A DNA stretch of 7,380 nt from JABDOU01 sp041609995 (GTDB lineage Bacteria > Actinomycetota > Acidimicrobiia > Spongiisociales > SHLN01): NCBI GenBank assembly GCA_041609995.1, contig JBFIPU010000115.1, positions 1 to 7,380 on the forward strand. The letters are read 5' to 3'. Both the position numbers and the translations under genes were made by a program. The notes beneath the pieces are model-generated. The model did no database searches. It saw nothing but the letters and a program-made list of their open reading frames with translations, and was not told where the DNA came from. Positions within the stretch are counted from its first letter, which is position 1. Each line of letters begins with the position of its first letter. Shown piece after piece: positions 1 through 5,770 of the stretch.

Positions 1-708
1 CAGGCCCATCTGGACGGCGCCGAGCGGATTGGCCAGCTCCCGGTCTCCGCTGTAGCGCTCATCGCCCAGCCACGTGGTCTCGGGGCCCCAGTAGATGTCG
101 TCTTCCGGCGCCCAGATGTCCTCACGACCGCCGCCGAAGCCAAAGGTCTTGAACCCCATCGTTTCCAGGGCACGGTTCCCGGCCAAGATCAGCAGGTCGG
201 CCCACGAGACCTTGCGGCCATACTTCTGCTTGATCGGCCACAGGAGACGCCGGGCCTTGTCGAGGTTGGCGTTGTCCGGCCACGAATTGAGCGGGGCGAA
301 ACGCTGGGCACCGCTGCCTCCCCCGCCGCGCCCGTCGAGCGTCCGGTAGGTGCCTGCCGCGTGCCACGTCATACGGATGAAGAAGGGGCCGTAGTGACCG
401 TAATCGGCCGGCCACCACGCCTGTGAATCGGTCATGAGCGCGTCGACGTCGCTGGCGAGAGCCTCGAAGTCGAGGCTGTTGAACTCCTTGGCGTAGTCGA
501 AGTCAGCGCCCATGGGATCGGCCTGGGGCGGGTTTTGGCGGAGGATCCGCAGGTTGAGCTGGTTGGGCCACCAGTGCTGATTTGCCGTTCCGCCAACGGC
601 CTGGTGGTCGGTGTGCATCACGGGGCAGCTGGCGGCGGACGGCTCATCGCTCGTCACCGTCGTGCCCTGGCCTTCATTCTCGATTTCGTTGTGGTCTCCG
701 TTGCTCAT
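1..708 (-). CDS. katG: Catalase-peroxidase KatG, N-terminal 236 residues (cut by window edge)
   Basis: Bifunctional haem enzyme that removes H2O2 by catalase and peroxidase activity in the cytoplasm. The visible part is the start of the N-terminal haem domain. It shows LNLRILRQNP (residues 51-60), the distal haem motif RMTWHAAGTYR (112-122) with Arg112, Trp115 and His116, then DGRGGGGSGAQRFAPLNSWP (125-144) and LGDERYSGDRELANPL (214-229). Trp115 is the Trp of the family's Met-Tyr-Trp crosslink. The Tyr and Met partners lie just past the edge, because the sequence stops at AVQMGL, two residues before the expected Tyr. The family is normally about 720-750 residues, so roughly a third is present. 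The ATG at 706-708 has a strong AGGAGG six bases upstream. It lies 55 bp downstream of furA on the same strand, the classic mycobacterial order, so co-transcription and FurA control are likely. No frameshift is visible. Confidence 0.97.
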   Translation of the reverse strand, partial: MSNGDHNEIENEGQGTTVTSDEPSAASCPVMHTDHQAVGGTANQHWWPNQLNLRILRQNPPQADPMGADFDYAKEFNSLDFEALASDVDALMTDSQAWWPADYGHYGPFFIRMTWHAAGTYRTLDGRGGGGSGAQRFAPLNSWPDNANLDKARRLLWPIKQKYGRKVSWADLLILAGNRALETMGFKTFGFGGGREDIWAPEDDIYWGPETTWLGDERYSGDRELANPLGAVQMGL

Positions 709-714
709 GTCTCT

Positions 715-720
715 CCTCCT
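715..720 (-). promoter_or_regulatory. Ribosome binding site of katG
   Basis: On the minus strand AGGAGG lies six bases before the katG ATG. It is a perfect anti-16S match and fixes that start. It is the strongest such site in the window together with the one before the gene at 4505, and implies efficient katG translation from the furA-katG message. Confidence 0.85.
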
Positions 721-763
721 CGGATGATCCCAGCGTGTACTCGTGCGAATCTCGGTGCGGTGT

Positions 764-1201
764 TCAGATGGCGGCGACCTCCCGGCAGCCGGGGCAGCGG
801 CCCCAGAAGATGACCTCGGCCTCCTCGATCTCGTAACCGTGCGCGTCGGTCGCGTCCAGACACGGCGCCGCGCCATCGGCACAATCGACGTCGACCGTCT
901 TCCCGCACGAGCGGCACACGAGGTGGTGGTGGTTGTCGCCCACGCGCTGCTCGTAGCGGGCCGGCGATCCGGCGGGCTGGATGCGCCGGATGAGACCCTT
1001 GTCGGCCAGGACGCCGAGAGCGTCGTACACGCCCTGGCGCGAGATGGCGCCGATCTCGGCCCTGACAGCCTCCGCCACATCGTCGGCGGTTCCGTGGGGC
1101 CGAACGGACACCGCTCGGAGAACGGCGATACGTTGGGCCGTGACCTGGACACCGTGTCGGCGCAGCAGATCTGCCGGCCCGACCGAAGATGGTGCGGTCA
1201 T
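764..1201 (-). CDS. furA: Fur-family metal-dependent regulator FurA, partner of katG
   Basis: DNA-binding repressor that senses metal and redox state; in mycobacteria FurA represses furA-katG. From the ATG at 1201 it has 145 residues, normal for the family. The winged-helix part includes TAQRIAVLRA (21-30) and the recognition region SRQGVYDALGVLADKGLIRR (54-73). The metal region includes RYEQRVGDNHHHLVCRSCG (82-100), with three His and a CxxC pair (Cys96, Cys99), and a second pair CPGC (136-139). AEVIFWGRCPGC near the C-terminus is typical of actinobacterial FurA. Start choice: the ATG at 1201 has GGAG nine bases upstream. An ATG at 1216 and a TTG at 1219 are in frame but have poorer sites. 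The stop is 55 bp before katG. A dyad and a -10-like box lie just upstream, consistent with autoregulation. Confidence 0.95.
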   Translation of the reverse strand: MTAPSSVGPADLLRRHGVQVTAQRIAVLRAVSVRPHGTADDVAEAVRAEIGAISRQGVYDALGVLADKGLIRRIQPAGSPARYEQRVGDNHHHLVCRSCGKTVDVDCADGAAPCLDATDAHGYEIEEAEVIFWGRCPGCREVAAI

Positions 1202-1210
1202 GATTGCGTG

Positions 1211-1214
1211 CTCC
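1211..1214 (-). promoter_or_regulatory. Ribosome binding site favouring the furA start at 1201
   Basis: GGAG on the minus strand sits nine bases before the ATG at 1201. It overlaps the codons after the alternative ATG at 1216, which has only a weak GAAG-like site. This supports the shorter 145-residue protein, which also matches the usual FurA N-terminus better. Confidence 0.5.
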
Positions 1215-1221
1215 ATCAAAC

Positions 1222-1232
1222 TTCAGACTGAA
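1222..1232. promoter_or_regulatory. Candidate FurA operator (TTCAG-T-CTGAA dyad)
   Basis: A perfect inverted repeat of 5-base arms around one central base lies directly upstream of furA, four bases downstream of a -10-like hexamer, so it would cover the transcription start. Autoregulation of furA-katG by FurA through an operator at the furA promoter is established in mycobacteria. That this dyad is the binding site is inferred from position and symmetry only. Confidence 0.4.
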
Positions 1233-1235
1233 TCC

Positions 1236-1241
1236 AGATTA
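1236..1241 (-). promoter_or_regulatory. Candidate -10 element of the furA-katG promoter
   Basis: On the minus strand the hexamer is TAATCT, matching the actinobacterial TANNNT pattern. Transcription would start near 1229, giving a leader of about 28 bases to the ATG at 1201, enough to contain the GGAG site. No good -35 hexamer is visible at normal spacing. Confidence 0.4.
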
Positions 1242-1300
1242 GCCCGTGATGGCATCCGCCGCTCTCGATTACAGCCGGCCGGGGTGCCCAGCGGGTCGAT

Positions 1301-1345
1301 ACCCAGGGTTCTAAGCGGCGGTTATCGCCACCCAGAACCCTGGGT
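1301..1345. repeat. Long nested inverted repeat in the divergent intergenic region
   Basis: Perfect 12-base arms, ACCCAGGGTTCT (1301-1312) and AGAACCCTGGGT (1334-1345), flank a 21-base spacer. The spacer holds a second stem, GGCG/CGCC (1317-1320 with 1326-1329). Each outer arm is itself a small dyad: ACCC-A-GGGT on the left, and GAACCC-T-GGGTTC (1335-1347) on the right. The element lies between two genes that both point away from it and no T-run follows on either strand, so it is not an intrinsic terminator. It may be a pair of operator sites about 36 bp apart centre to centre, a structured 5' leader of one flanking gene, or a small REP-like element. Confidence 0.75.
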
Positions 1346-1437
1346 TCGCTGTCTGGCTTGCGCTCCGGGTGACCGGCACGCCCAATTCGAATGAGATTTC
1401 GACCCGTTCTCCCGCCGCGAGTGTCGACGACCGGACC

Positions 1438-1443
1438 TACGAT
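1438..1443 (+). promoter_or_regulatory. Candidate -10 element for the membrane-protein gene
   Basis: TACGAT fits TANNNT and sits 29 bases before the ATG at 1473, giving a short leader. No convincing -35 box is present. The rest of 1220-1472 holds the furA control sites, the inverted repeat at 1301-1345 and an 8-base palindrome ATTCGAAT (1385-1392). I see no other gene in it. Confidence 0.3.
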
Positions 1444-1472
1444 GATGAATCCGGCACACGGCAGGGCGGAAC

Positions 1473-2258
1473 ATGGAACACGGGATCTCGAAATGGCTGT
1501 TGGCCGCAACCCTGGGAGGAGCCCTGGTCCTCGCCTACCTCGGTGCCACGACCGTCACGTGGCTGGGATTCGTGGCCGAGAACCCGGAGTTCTGCCGGCC
1601 GCCGGAGTGCGAACTCCCCCGTTTTGAGTTCGGAAGCGCCCTGTTCGCCATTTCCTTCGTGCTCATGTTCATACTGGCGCTCGGCCTTCTGCTCACCCGG
1701 TTGTTGAATCCGCACGTGGGCGAGCGTTCCGGCCAGGCTGCCCACGGGTACGTGGTGATGGGGCTGATGGTGTTGGCTGCCTCAAAGGCACTCACGGCCC
1801 TCGACCTCTACTCCCTGCAGCAGTTCCCCACCCAATGGTGGATGGCCGTGGTCGGGGCCGGGTTGTTGGCAGGCGTCGTCTCCCGGGGCATCGCGCCGGC
1901 CGTGCCGTTGGCCCTGGTGGGCACCGGGGTCGTTGGAATCGCCAGCTTCTCAACCGGTTTCGGTCCGTTGGCGGCGGGGTGGGCGGCCGCCGCGATGCTG
2001 GCACAGAACCGCGATTCGGCAATAGTGGGCGGAGCGTTGGCGACGTTTGGATGGGCGCTGTTCGTCAGCCCGTCGGGCGACCTGGCGGCGGCCGGCCTCG
2101 CTGCCACCGCGGCCATCCTGTTCGCCTCCCTGGGAGATCCGCTGATCGCCCGGTTATCGAGGCCGAGGGTGCGGCCGGATTCAGCGTTTGAGCATGGCCG
2201 TGCCCAGCGGCGAGTTCTGGACCACGTTTTTGGCCGCCTCGCTCATGGGAATCATTAG
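1473..2258 (+). CDS. Uncharacterised multi-pass membrane protein
   Basis: I do not recognise this 261-residue protein. It is strongly hydrophobic, with about seven or eight likely membrane segments: roughly residues 8-34, 54-77, 91-113, 122-137, 142-163, 165-177, 183-199 and 204-220. The first loop carries a Cys pair, CRPPEC (41-46), which could form a disulfide if the loop faces outside. No catalytic or transport motif is evident; the later segments are rich in Gly, Ala and Val. The basic C-terminal tail (about 226-261) is unlike the rest and is partly encoded where the gene overlaps the convergent SCO6745-family gene by 78 bp. The ATG at 1473 has a moderate GGGCGGA just upstream, and no better in-frame start exists before it. 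It is transcribed alone, divergently from furA. The reading frame is well supported by the regular hydrophobic pattern; the function is unknown. Confidence 0.75.
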   Translation: MEHGISKWLLAATLGGALVLAYLGATTVTWLGFVAENPEFCRPPECELPRFEFGSALFAISFVLMFILALGLLLTRLLNPHVGERSGQAAHGYVVMGLMVLAASKALTALDLYSLQQFPTQWWMAVVGAGLLAGVVSRGIAPAVPLALVGTGVVGIASFSTGFGPLAAGWAAAAMLAQNRDSAIVGGALATFGWALFVSPSGDLAAAGLAATAAILFASLGDPLIARLSRPRVRPDSAFEHGRAQRRVLDHVFGRLAHGNH

Positions 2259-3029
2259 CGCTTCAAAACGATCGACCTCTTCTTCGCCCAGGTTCTCCCA
2301 CGGGCGAATCGAGAGCTGATCGGTCATCGTCTCGACTGACTCGCGCACCTCATGGCCCAGGTCCGTGACCTCGTCGCCGTAGAGGTAACCCCGTTCGATC
2401 AACCGCTGCCGGGCGGCGCCCCATTCCTCTTCCCCCCACCCACGCGACCTGCGGTAATACGTCGACGTCTCCCGGTCGGGCCGTCGGAAGATCAGGCACT
2501 CGATGGCATCGAGTTCGTGTGCCTGAAGCGCCGTGATGTGTCCGTCACCCCGGTGCTCACGCAAAACGGTCACGAAGTGCCATAGCGCGGTCAGCGGATC
2601 GTCCGGTGGCTCGATCTCCGCATGAGCGGCCGCCAGCGGACGGCCCTCGAATGTGCACGATTCCGCCGCCCAGCGCGCCAACTCCAGAGCTTCGCGTATC
2701 GCGGTCGCCTCCGCCGCCGTCCCGAGCGCGACCCTCAAATGCCGGCCGACGGCCTCCAGTCGCAGGCTGACCAGATCACGGGGTGCGACGAGCGACCAGG
2801 CAGCCGGGATGTGCTCCGCGACTTTGTCAGGGTTGAAGTTGTAGAAGGTGGCTGCTACCACCCCCGCATTCACTGCACCCAAGGGGGCGCTGCGTGGTGC
2901 GAAGTAGGCCATTCGCGGATGCGTGATGCCCACTGATTCATAGGAAGCCAGCACCTCGGGCGAGAAGTAGACGAAGGCGTGAAGCGCCTCTGTGGCAGCC
3001 CGAATCCTGCGTGCTCGCTCTGGCTCCAT
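2181..3029 (-). CDS. SCO6745 family protein (helix-turn-helix-like, function unknown)
   Basis: The 282-residue sequence matches, from memory, the actinobacterial family annotated as SCO6745, sometimes listed near MarR/SalK-like proteins. Recognisable blocks are HAFVYFSPE (17-25), YFAPRSAPLG (42-51), FYNFNP (62-67), a helical middle with GRPLAAAHAEI (129-139), TALWHFVTVLREHRGDGHI (147-165), and a C-terminal winged-helix-like part around GWGEEEWGAARQRLIERGYL (197-216) and TDLGHEVRESVETMTDQL (222-239). No enzyme activity is established for the family as far as I know. The length is typical and it looks intact. No ribosome binding site precedes the ATG at 3029, but a TAGAAT hexamer sits six bases before it, which suggests a leaderless message. 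Its 3' end overlaps the convergent membrane-protein gene by 78 bp. It is divergent from the OmpA-domain gene. Confidence 0.85.
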   Translation of the reverse strand: MEPERARRIRAATEALHAFVYFSPEVLASYESVGITHPRMAYFAPRSAPLGAVNAGVVAATFYNFNPDKVAEHIPAAWSLVAPRDLVSLRLEAVGRHLRVALGTAAEATAIREALELARWAAESCTFEGRPLAAAHAEIEPPDDPLTALWHFVTVLREHRGDGHITALQAHELDAIECLIFRRPDRETSTYYRRSRGWGEEEWGAARQRLIERGYLYGDEVTDLGHEVRESVETMTDQLSIRPWENLGEEEVDRFEALMIPMSEAAKNVVQNSPLGTAMLKR

Positions 3030-3035
3030 GGGTGA

Positions 3036-3041
3036 ATTCTA
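3036..3041 (-). promoter_or_regulatory. Candidate -10 element for leaderless transcription of the SCO6745-family gene
   Basis: On the minus strand TAGAAT (4-5 of 6 to TATAAT) ends six bases before the A of the ATG at 3029, so transcription could begin at the start codon itself. There is no Shine-Dalgarno match between them, consistent with leaderless translation, which is common in actinobacteria. Confidence 0.45.
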
Positions 3042-3101
3042 AGGAGCAGGCCATGAGATGAAGATTGAGGGCCCGATCGCGTGCGGGGTCTCCGGTTCGC
3101 T

Positions 3102-3109
3102 GATACTCT
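3102..3109 (+). promoter_or_regulatory. Weak candidate -10 element for the OmpA-domain operon
   Basis: The stretch GATACTCT contains GATACT and TACTCT, both partial -10 matches. A start near 3114-3116 would give a leader of about 30 bases for the ATG at 3143 but would begin inside the possible leader peptide. No matching -35 is seen at normal spacing, so this is tentative. Confidence 0.2.
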
Positions 3110-3110
3110 C

Positions 3111-3146
3111 ATGGACCGGAAGCGGGTGCGAGAAACAAACACATGA
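3111..3146 (+). CDS. Possible 11-residue leader peptide, coupled by an ATGA overlap
   Basis: ATG at 3111 opens a short frame, MDRKRVRETNT, that ends in TGA at 3144-3146. The TGA overlaps the ATG of the OmpA-domain gene as ATGA. That gene lacks a clear ribosome binding site, so ribosomes ending here could restart on it. The peptide is very basic and may be only a chance frame; it also lacks its own clear ribosome site, and its expression depends on a transcription start upstream of 3111. Confidence 0.25.
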   Translation: MDRKRVRETNT

Positions 3147-4492
3147 GTGAGAAGTCGTCGACGTCATCGATCAGATGGCTCATACTGGCGTGGTTGGTCC
3201 TCGCCGTCATCGCGGTCATCTGGGGCATCAATCGTTCCAACCAGACTCTGGGGCCGGAGGCCGCCGCCATCCTGCAGGAAGCCGGCATCTCCTACTCGTC
3301 CCTCGACGTCGACGGCCGCGACATCGTTCTGAGCGGCGCATTCACAGAAGCCGAAGAAGCCCAGGCCCGGGCGCTCGTCGGAGAACTCGACGGAGTGCGG
3401 ACCGTCCGATTTGTCGACGCGGCGTCCTCCCCCACCACCACCGAGGACCCCACGCCGACGACAGCACCCGAGTCGACCACCACCACCGTGGCCGAGACGA
3501 CCACCACGACGACAACGACCACGGTTCCGGCGGCGTCGGTGTCGCGGGTCTCCGCTTCTCTGCGGGACGGGGCGCTGAGGATCGAGGGGGTCGTCCCCGA
3601 GCCGGCGGTAGCGGCCGGGATCCAGCAGGTGACCGATCTGATCTATGCCCCTCTCGTCGACGGCGAGGTCGCGGTAGACGACGGCGTGGCACCGGCTTCG
3701 TGGTTGCCGAACCTTCCTCGCGCCATCGGCGTGCTCCCCATCGTCGGCGCCGCCACGCTCGAGGTGGAAGGCCAGACGGCGACGCTGACGGCCGAGGCAC
3801 CCCGCCCCGAAGACGCCGCCACCCTCGAGGGGGCGATCGCCCAGCTTCTCGGCCCCGATGTCGATCTCACCACTGACATCACTGTCTCGGGCAAACAACT
3901 CCCCGTATTCCAGGCAGTCGCATCCCCCGACGGAACGATCACGCTGGACGGGGTCCTACCCGACCAGGGCACGATCGACGCGATCGCCGGCGGAGCCGCC
4001 CAGGCCTACGGATCAGAAAACGTCACCAACAATCTCACGATCGGTGAGAATGTTGAACGCGCCTTCACGATATTCCGGATCCCCGGCATCTTCGGACAGT
4101 TCCGGGCGGTCCCGCAGTGGAACCTGGACATCGAGAACGGCACGTTTTCCGGGTCGCTCCAGGGGGGTGCCACGTTCGCCTCAGGGAGCGCTCAGCTCAC
4201 CGATGAGCTGCGGGCTCTGTTGAACATCGCAGCAGGAGTCATGGCCCGCAACCCGCAACTCTCGGCCACCATCGAGGGACACACCGACAGCGTCGGGTCC
4301 GCCGCCCTCAATCAAGCACTCAGCGAGGCCAGAGCCGCCGCCGGAGCCGCCTATCTGATCGAATCCGGCATCGACCCAGCCCGCCTCACCACCACCGGGG
4401 CCGGAGAGACCCAGCCCATCGCAAGCAACGACACCGACGAAGGCCGGGCGCAAAATCGGCGCCTCGACTTTGAATTGGTCCAGAACTCGTAG
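3143..4492 (+). CDS. Membrane-anchored BON-like/OmpA-domain peptidoglycan-binding protein
   Basis: A 449-residue envelope protein. A short N-terminus leads to one membrane helix (about 11-29, WLILAWLVLAVIAVIWGI) with no cleavage site, so it is probably an inner-membrane anchor with the rest outside. A BON-like segment follows (about 36-92, with LDVDGRDIVLSGAFTEAEEA), then a Thr-rich linker (97-128), then further repeats of the same V-x-G-x-L-x-G-x-V style (about 133-300). The OmpA C-terminal domain spans about 342-446: GATFASGSAQLT, EGHTDSVGSAALNQALSEAR and NRRLDFEL. Asp382 and Arg397 correspond to the peptidoglycan-binding pair of the family. The arrangement resembles mycobacterial ArfA/OmpATb (about 326 residues) but is longer. 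The start has no good ribosome site. Only 12 bases separate its stop from the next gene, indicating an operon. A role in wall anchoring is inferred; pore activity cannot be judged. Confidence 0.88.
   Translation: MSEKSSTSSIRWLILAWLVLAVIAVIWGINRSNQTLGPEAAAILQEAGISYSSLDVDGRDIVLSGAFTEAEEAQARALVGELDGVRTVRFVDAASSPTTTEDPTPTTAPESTTTTVAETTTTTTTTTVPAASVSRVSASLRDGALRIEGVVPEPAVAAGIQQVTDLIYAPLVDGEVAVDDGVAPASWLPNLPRAIGVLPIVGAATLEVEGQTATLTAEAPRPEDAATLEGAIAQLLGPDVDLTTDITVSGKQLPVFQAVASPDGTITLDGVLPDQGTIDAIAGGAAQAYGSENVTNNLTIGENVERAFTIFRIPGIFGQFRAVPQWNLDIENGTFSGSLQGGATFASGSAQLTDELRALLNIAAGVMARNPQLSATIEGHTDSVGSAALNQALSEARAAAGAAYLIESGIDPARLTTTGAGETQPIASNDTDEGRAQNRRLDFELVQNS
3431..3526 (+). repeat. Thr-rich low-complexity linker (ACC/ACG/ACA triplets)
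   Basis: Coding triplets for Thr dominate residues 97-128, including nine Thr in a row (119-127). It separates the first BON-like segment from the later repeats, and probably forms an extended spacer spanning part of the cell wall. In actinobacteria Thr-rich linkers are often O-mannosylated, which is an inference here. Confidence 0.8.
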
Positions 4493-4498
4493 GAGAGG
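4491..4498 (+). promoter_or_regulatory. Ribosome binding site overlapping the upstream stop codon
   Basis: AGGAGAGG begins inside the TAG stop of the OmpA-domain gene and lies six bases before the ATG at 4505. It fixes that start and suggests coupled translation of the two genes. Confidence 0.75.
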
Positions 4499-4504
4499 AA
4501 CCCC

Positions 4505-5770
4505 ATGCTCGACGGCGCAACATTTCAGATAGCCCAAATCCTGGTTCTCTTGGTCGCAGCCACCGCGCTCGGCTACATGATCGGATACCTGATCACCAAG
4601 GCGCGCCTGGAACCCAAGATCGATGCGCTACAGCAACGAATCGCCGACATGGGCGGCGCCGCCGGCTCGACCCCCGCCTCCACGAAGCGTCCCGAGAAGA
4701 AGGCGGCGCCCAAGAAGGCCCCGACGCCGGCAGCGAAGGGAACCGCCAAGACGGCGCCGGCACCCGGGTCGCAACCGGCCGCGGCCGCGAAGAAGCCGGC
4801 CAAGGCGGCAGCAACTGCAACGACGGCAAAGGCGGCCCAGCAACCAGAGGCCAAACCGGTCGAAGTCAAGCCGGATGCCAAGAAATCAGAAACCAAACCA
4901 GCCGCCGCCCCCAAACCAGAGGCCAAGAAACCAGAAACCAAACCAGCCACCGCCCCCAAACCGGAGGCCAAGAAACCAGAGGCCAAACCAGCCGCCGCCC
5001 CCAAACCAGAGGCCAAGCAACCAGAGGCCAAGCAACCAGAGGCCAAACCAGCCGCATCCCCCAAACCAGAGGCCAAGAAACCAGAAACCAAACCCGCTCC
5101 TCCGGCGAAAAAGCTTTCGCGCCGCGAGCGTCGGAAACAAGCCAAGAAAGATGCCGAGGCCAAGAGAATGGCGTCAGCCACCAGACAGTCGGCCACGGAC
5201 AAGGGCGAGCCCGTCAAATCGCAAGCCCGCCCCGCGGCGCCGAAGCCGGGGGACAAGCCTGCAGCCGGCAAGCCCGAAGGCAAGCCTGCCACCGGCAAAC
5301 CGGTCGGGGCCGCTGCGCCCGCGACGGAACAGAAGGCGAGCCCGGCCGGCCCCTCCACCAGAGAGGCCCAGAAATCGAAGGAGCAGGGGGACGAGCGGCT
5401 CCCGCTCGCAAAGGAACCAGTGGAGGAAAAGGTTCCGGTCGAGGCGGCCGAGGACGACAAGACGATCGTCGTGTCAGCCGGGTCCGACACCAAGCCGGCC
5501 GCGCCAGCCCCTGGTCCCGAACAACGCTCCGCCTCTGCGCCCGGCGAGGATCAGAAAGACGAGGATCGCGAAAGCGAGGTTCAGAAGGAGCCGCCGGTCG
5601 AAGGTGCCGAGCCGGCCGCCGCAGCTGCGAGCGCGTCAACTGCCCCGACCGACGCCGAGGTCGACCTGTCGGCCACCGAAGAGCGGATCGCCAAACTGGA
5701 CGAGATGCTGGCCAAGCTGGGTGAGCAGCTCAGCAGCGCCTCCGAGGAGGCCGAAGGATCGTCCAACTAA
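4505..5770 (+). CDS. Single-pass membrane protein with Lys/Pro/Ala-rich repeats and an acidic C-terminus
   Basis: I do not recognise a named family for this 421-residue protein. One membrane helix lies at about 8-30, followed by a basic stretch TKARLEP. By the positive-inside rule the long tail should be cytoplasmic. Residues 33-49 could form a short coiled coil (IDALQQRIADM). Residues 60-270 are very basic and low-complexity, with five tandem repeats of a PEAKKPETKPAAAPK type (123-202) and a cluster SRRERRKQAKKDAEAKR (205-221). Residues 290-386 become acidic. The C-terminus (387-415) is an amphipathic helix, TEERIAKLDEMLAKLGEQL, suited to self-association. It is the second gene of an operon with the OmpA-domain gene. 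The reading frame is supported by a strong ribosome site and the ordered terminal helices. Low-complexity composition makes homology calls unsafe. The repeats resemble histone-H1-like or mycobacterial HupB tails in composition only. Confidence 0.8.
   Translation: MLDGATFQIAQILVLLVAATALGYMIGYLITKARLEPKIDALQQRIADMGGAAGSTPASTKRPEKKAAPKKAPTPAAKGTAKTAPAPGSQPAAAAKKPAKAAATATTAKAAQQPEAKPVEVKPDAKKSETKPAAAPKPEAKKPETKPATAPKPEAKKPEAKPAAAPKPEAKQPEAKQPEAKPAASPKPEAKKPETKPAPPAKKLSRRERRKQAKKDAEAKRMASATRQSATDKGEPVKSQARPAAPKPGDKPAAGKPEGKPATGKPVGAAAPATEQKASPAGPSTREAQKSKEQGDERLPLAKEPVEEKVPVEAAEDDKTIVVSAGSDTKPAAPAPGPEQRSASAPGEDQKDEDRESEVQKEPPVEGAEPAAAAASASTAPTDAEVDLSATEERIAKLDEMLAKLGEQLSSASEEAEGSSN
4871..5110 (+). 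repeat. In-frame tandem repeats, 45-base unit, five copies
   Basis: Units start at 4871, 4916, 4961, 5006 and 5066, each 45 bases except the fourth, which is 60 through a partial internal duplication of a 15-base PEAKQ unit. They encode variants of PEAKKPETKPAAAPK. Units 1-4 are nearly identical at DNA level, even at synonymous sites; unit 5 diverges in its last 18 bases. This points to recent expansion and makes copy-number change by slippage likely. Confidence 0.95.

Noticed and set aside
743..1231. 162-residue plus-strand frame opposite furA
   Set aside because: The minus strand encodes an unmistakable FurA; the plus frame shows no family features.
1301..1345. Inverted repeat as a Rho-independent terminator
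   Set aside because: No T-run follows on either strand and both neighbouring genes are transcribed away from it.
3164..3898. 244-residue minus-strand frame opposite the OmpA-domain gene
   Set aside because: Composition is Gly/Arg-rich as expected of an antisense shadow; the plus strand encodes clear BON-like and OmpA motifs.
4871..5110. Tandem repeats as a CRISPR array
   Set aside because: Units abut without spacers, stay in frame and encode a periodic Lys/Pro/Ala peptide within a longer gene.
4573..5493. 306-residue open frame on the minus strand opposite the repeat-tailed gene
   Set aside because: It mirrors the low-complexity repeats (Ala/Gly/Leu/Ser runs), has no ribosome site, and the plus frame has a strong ribosome site and ordered end helices.
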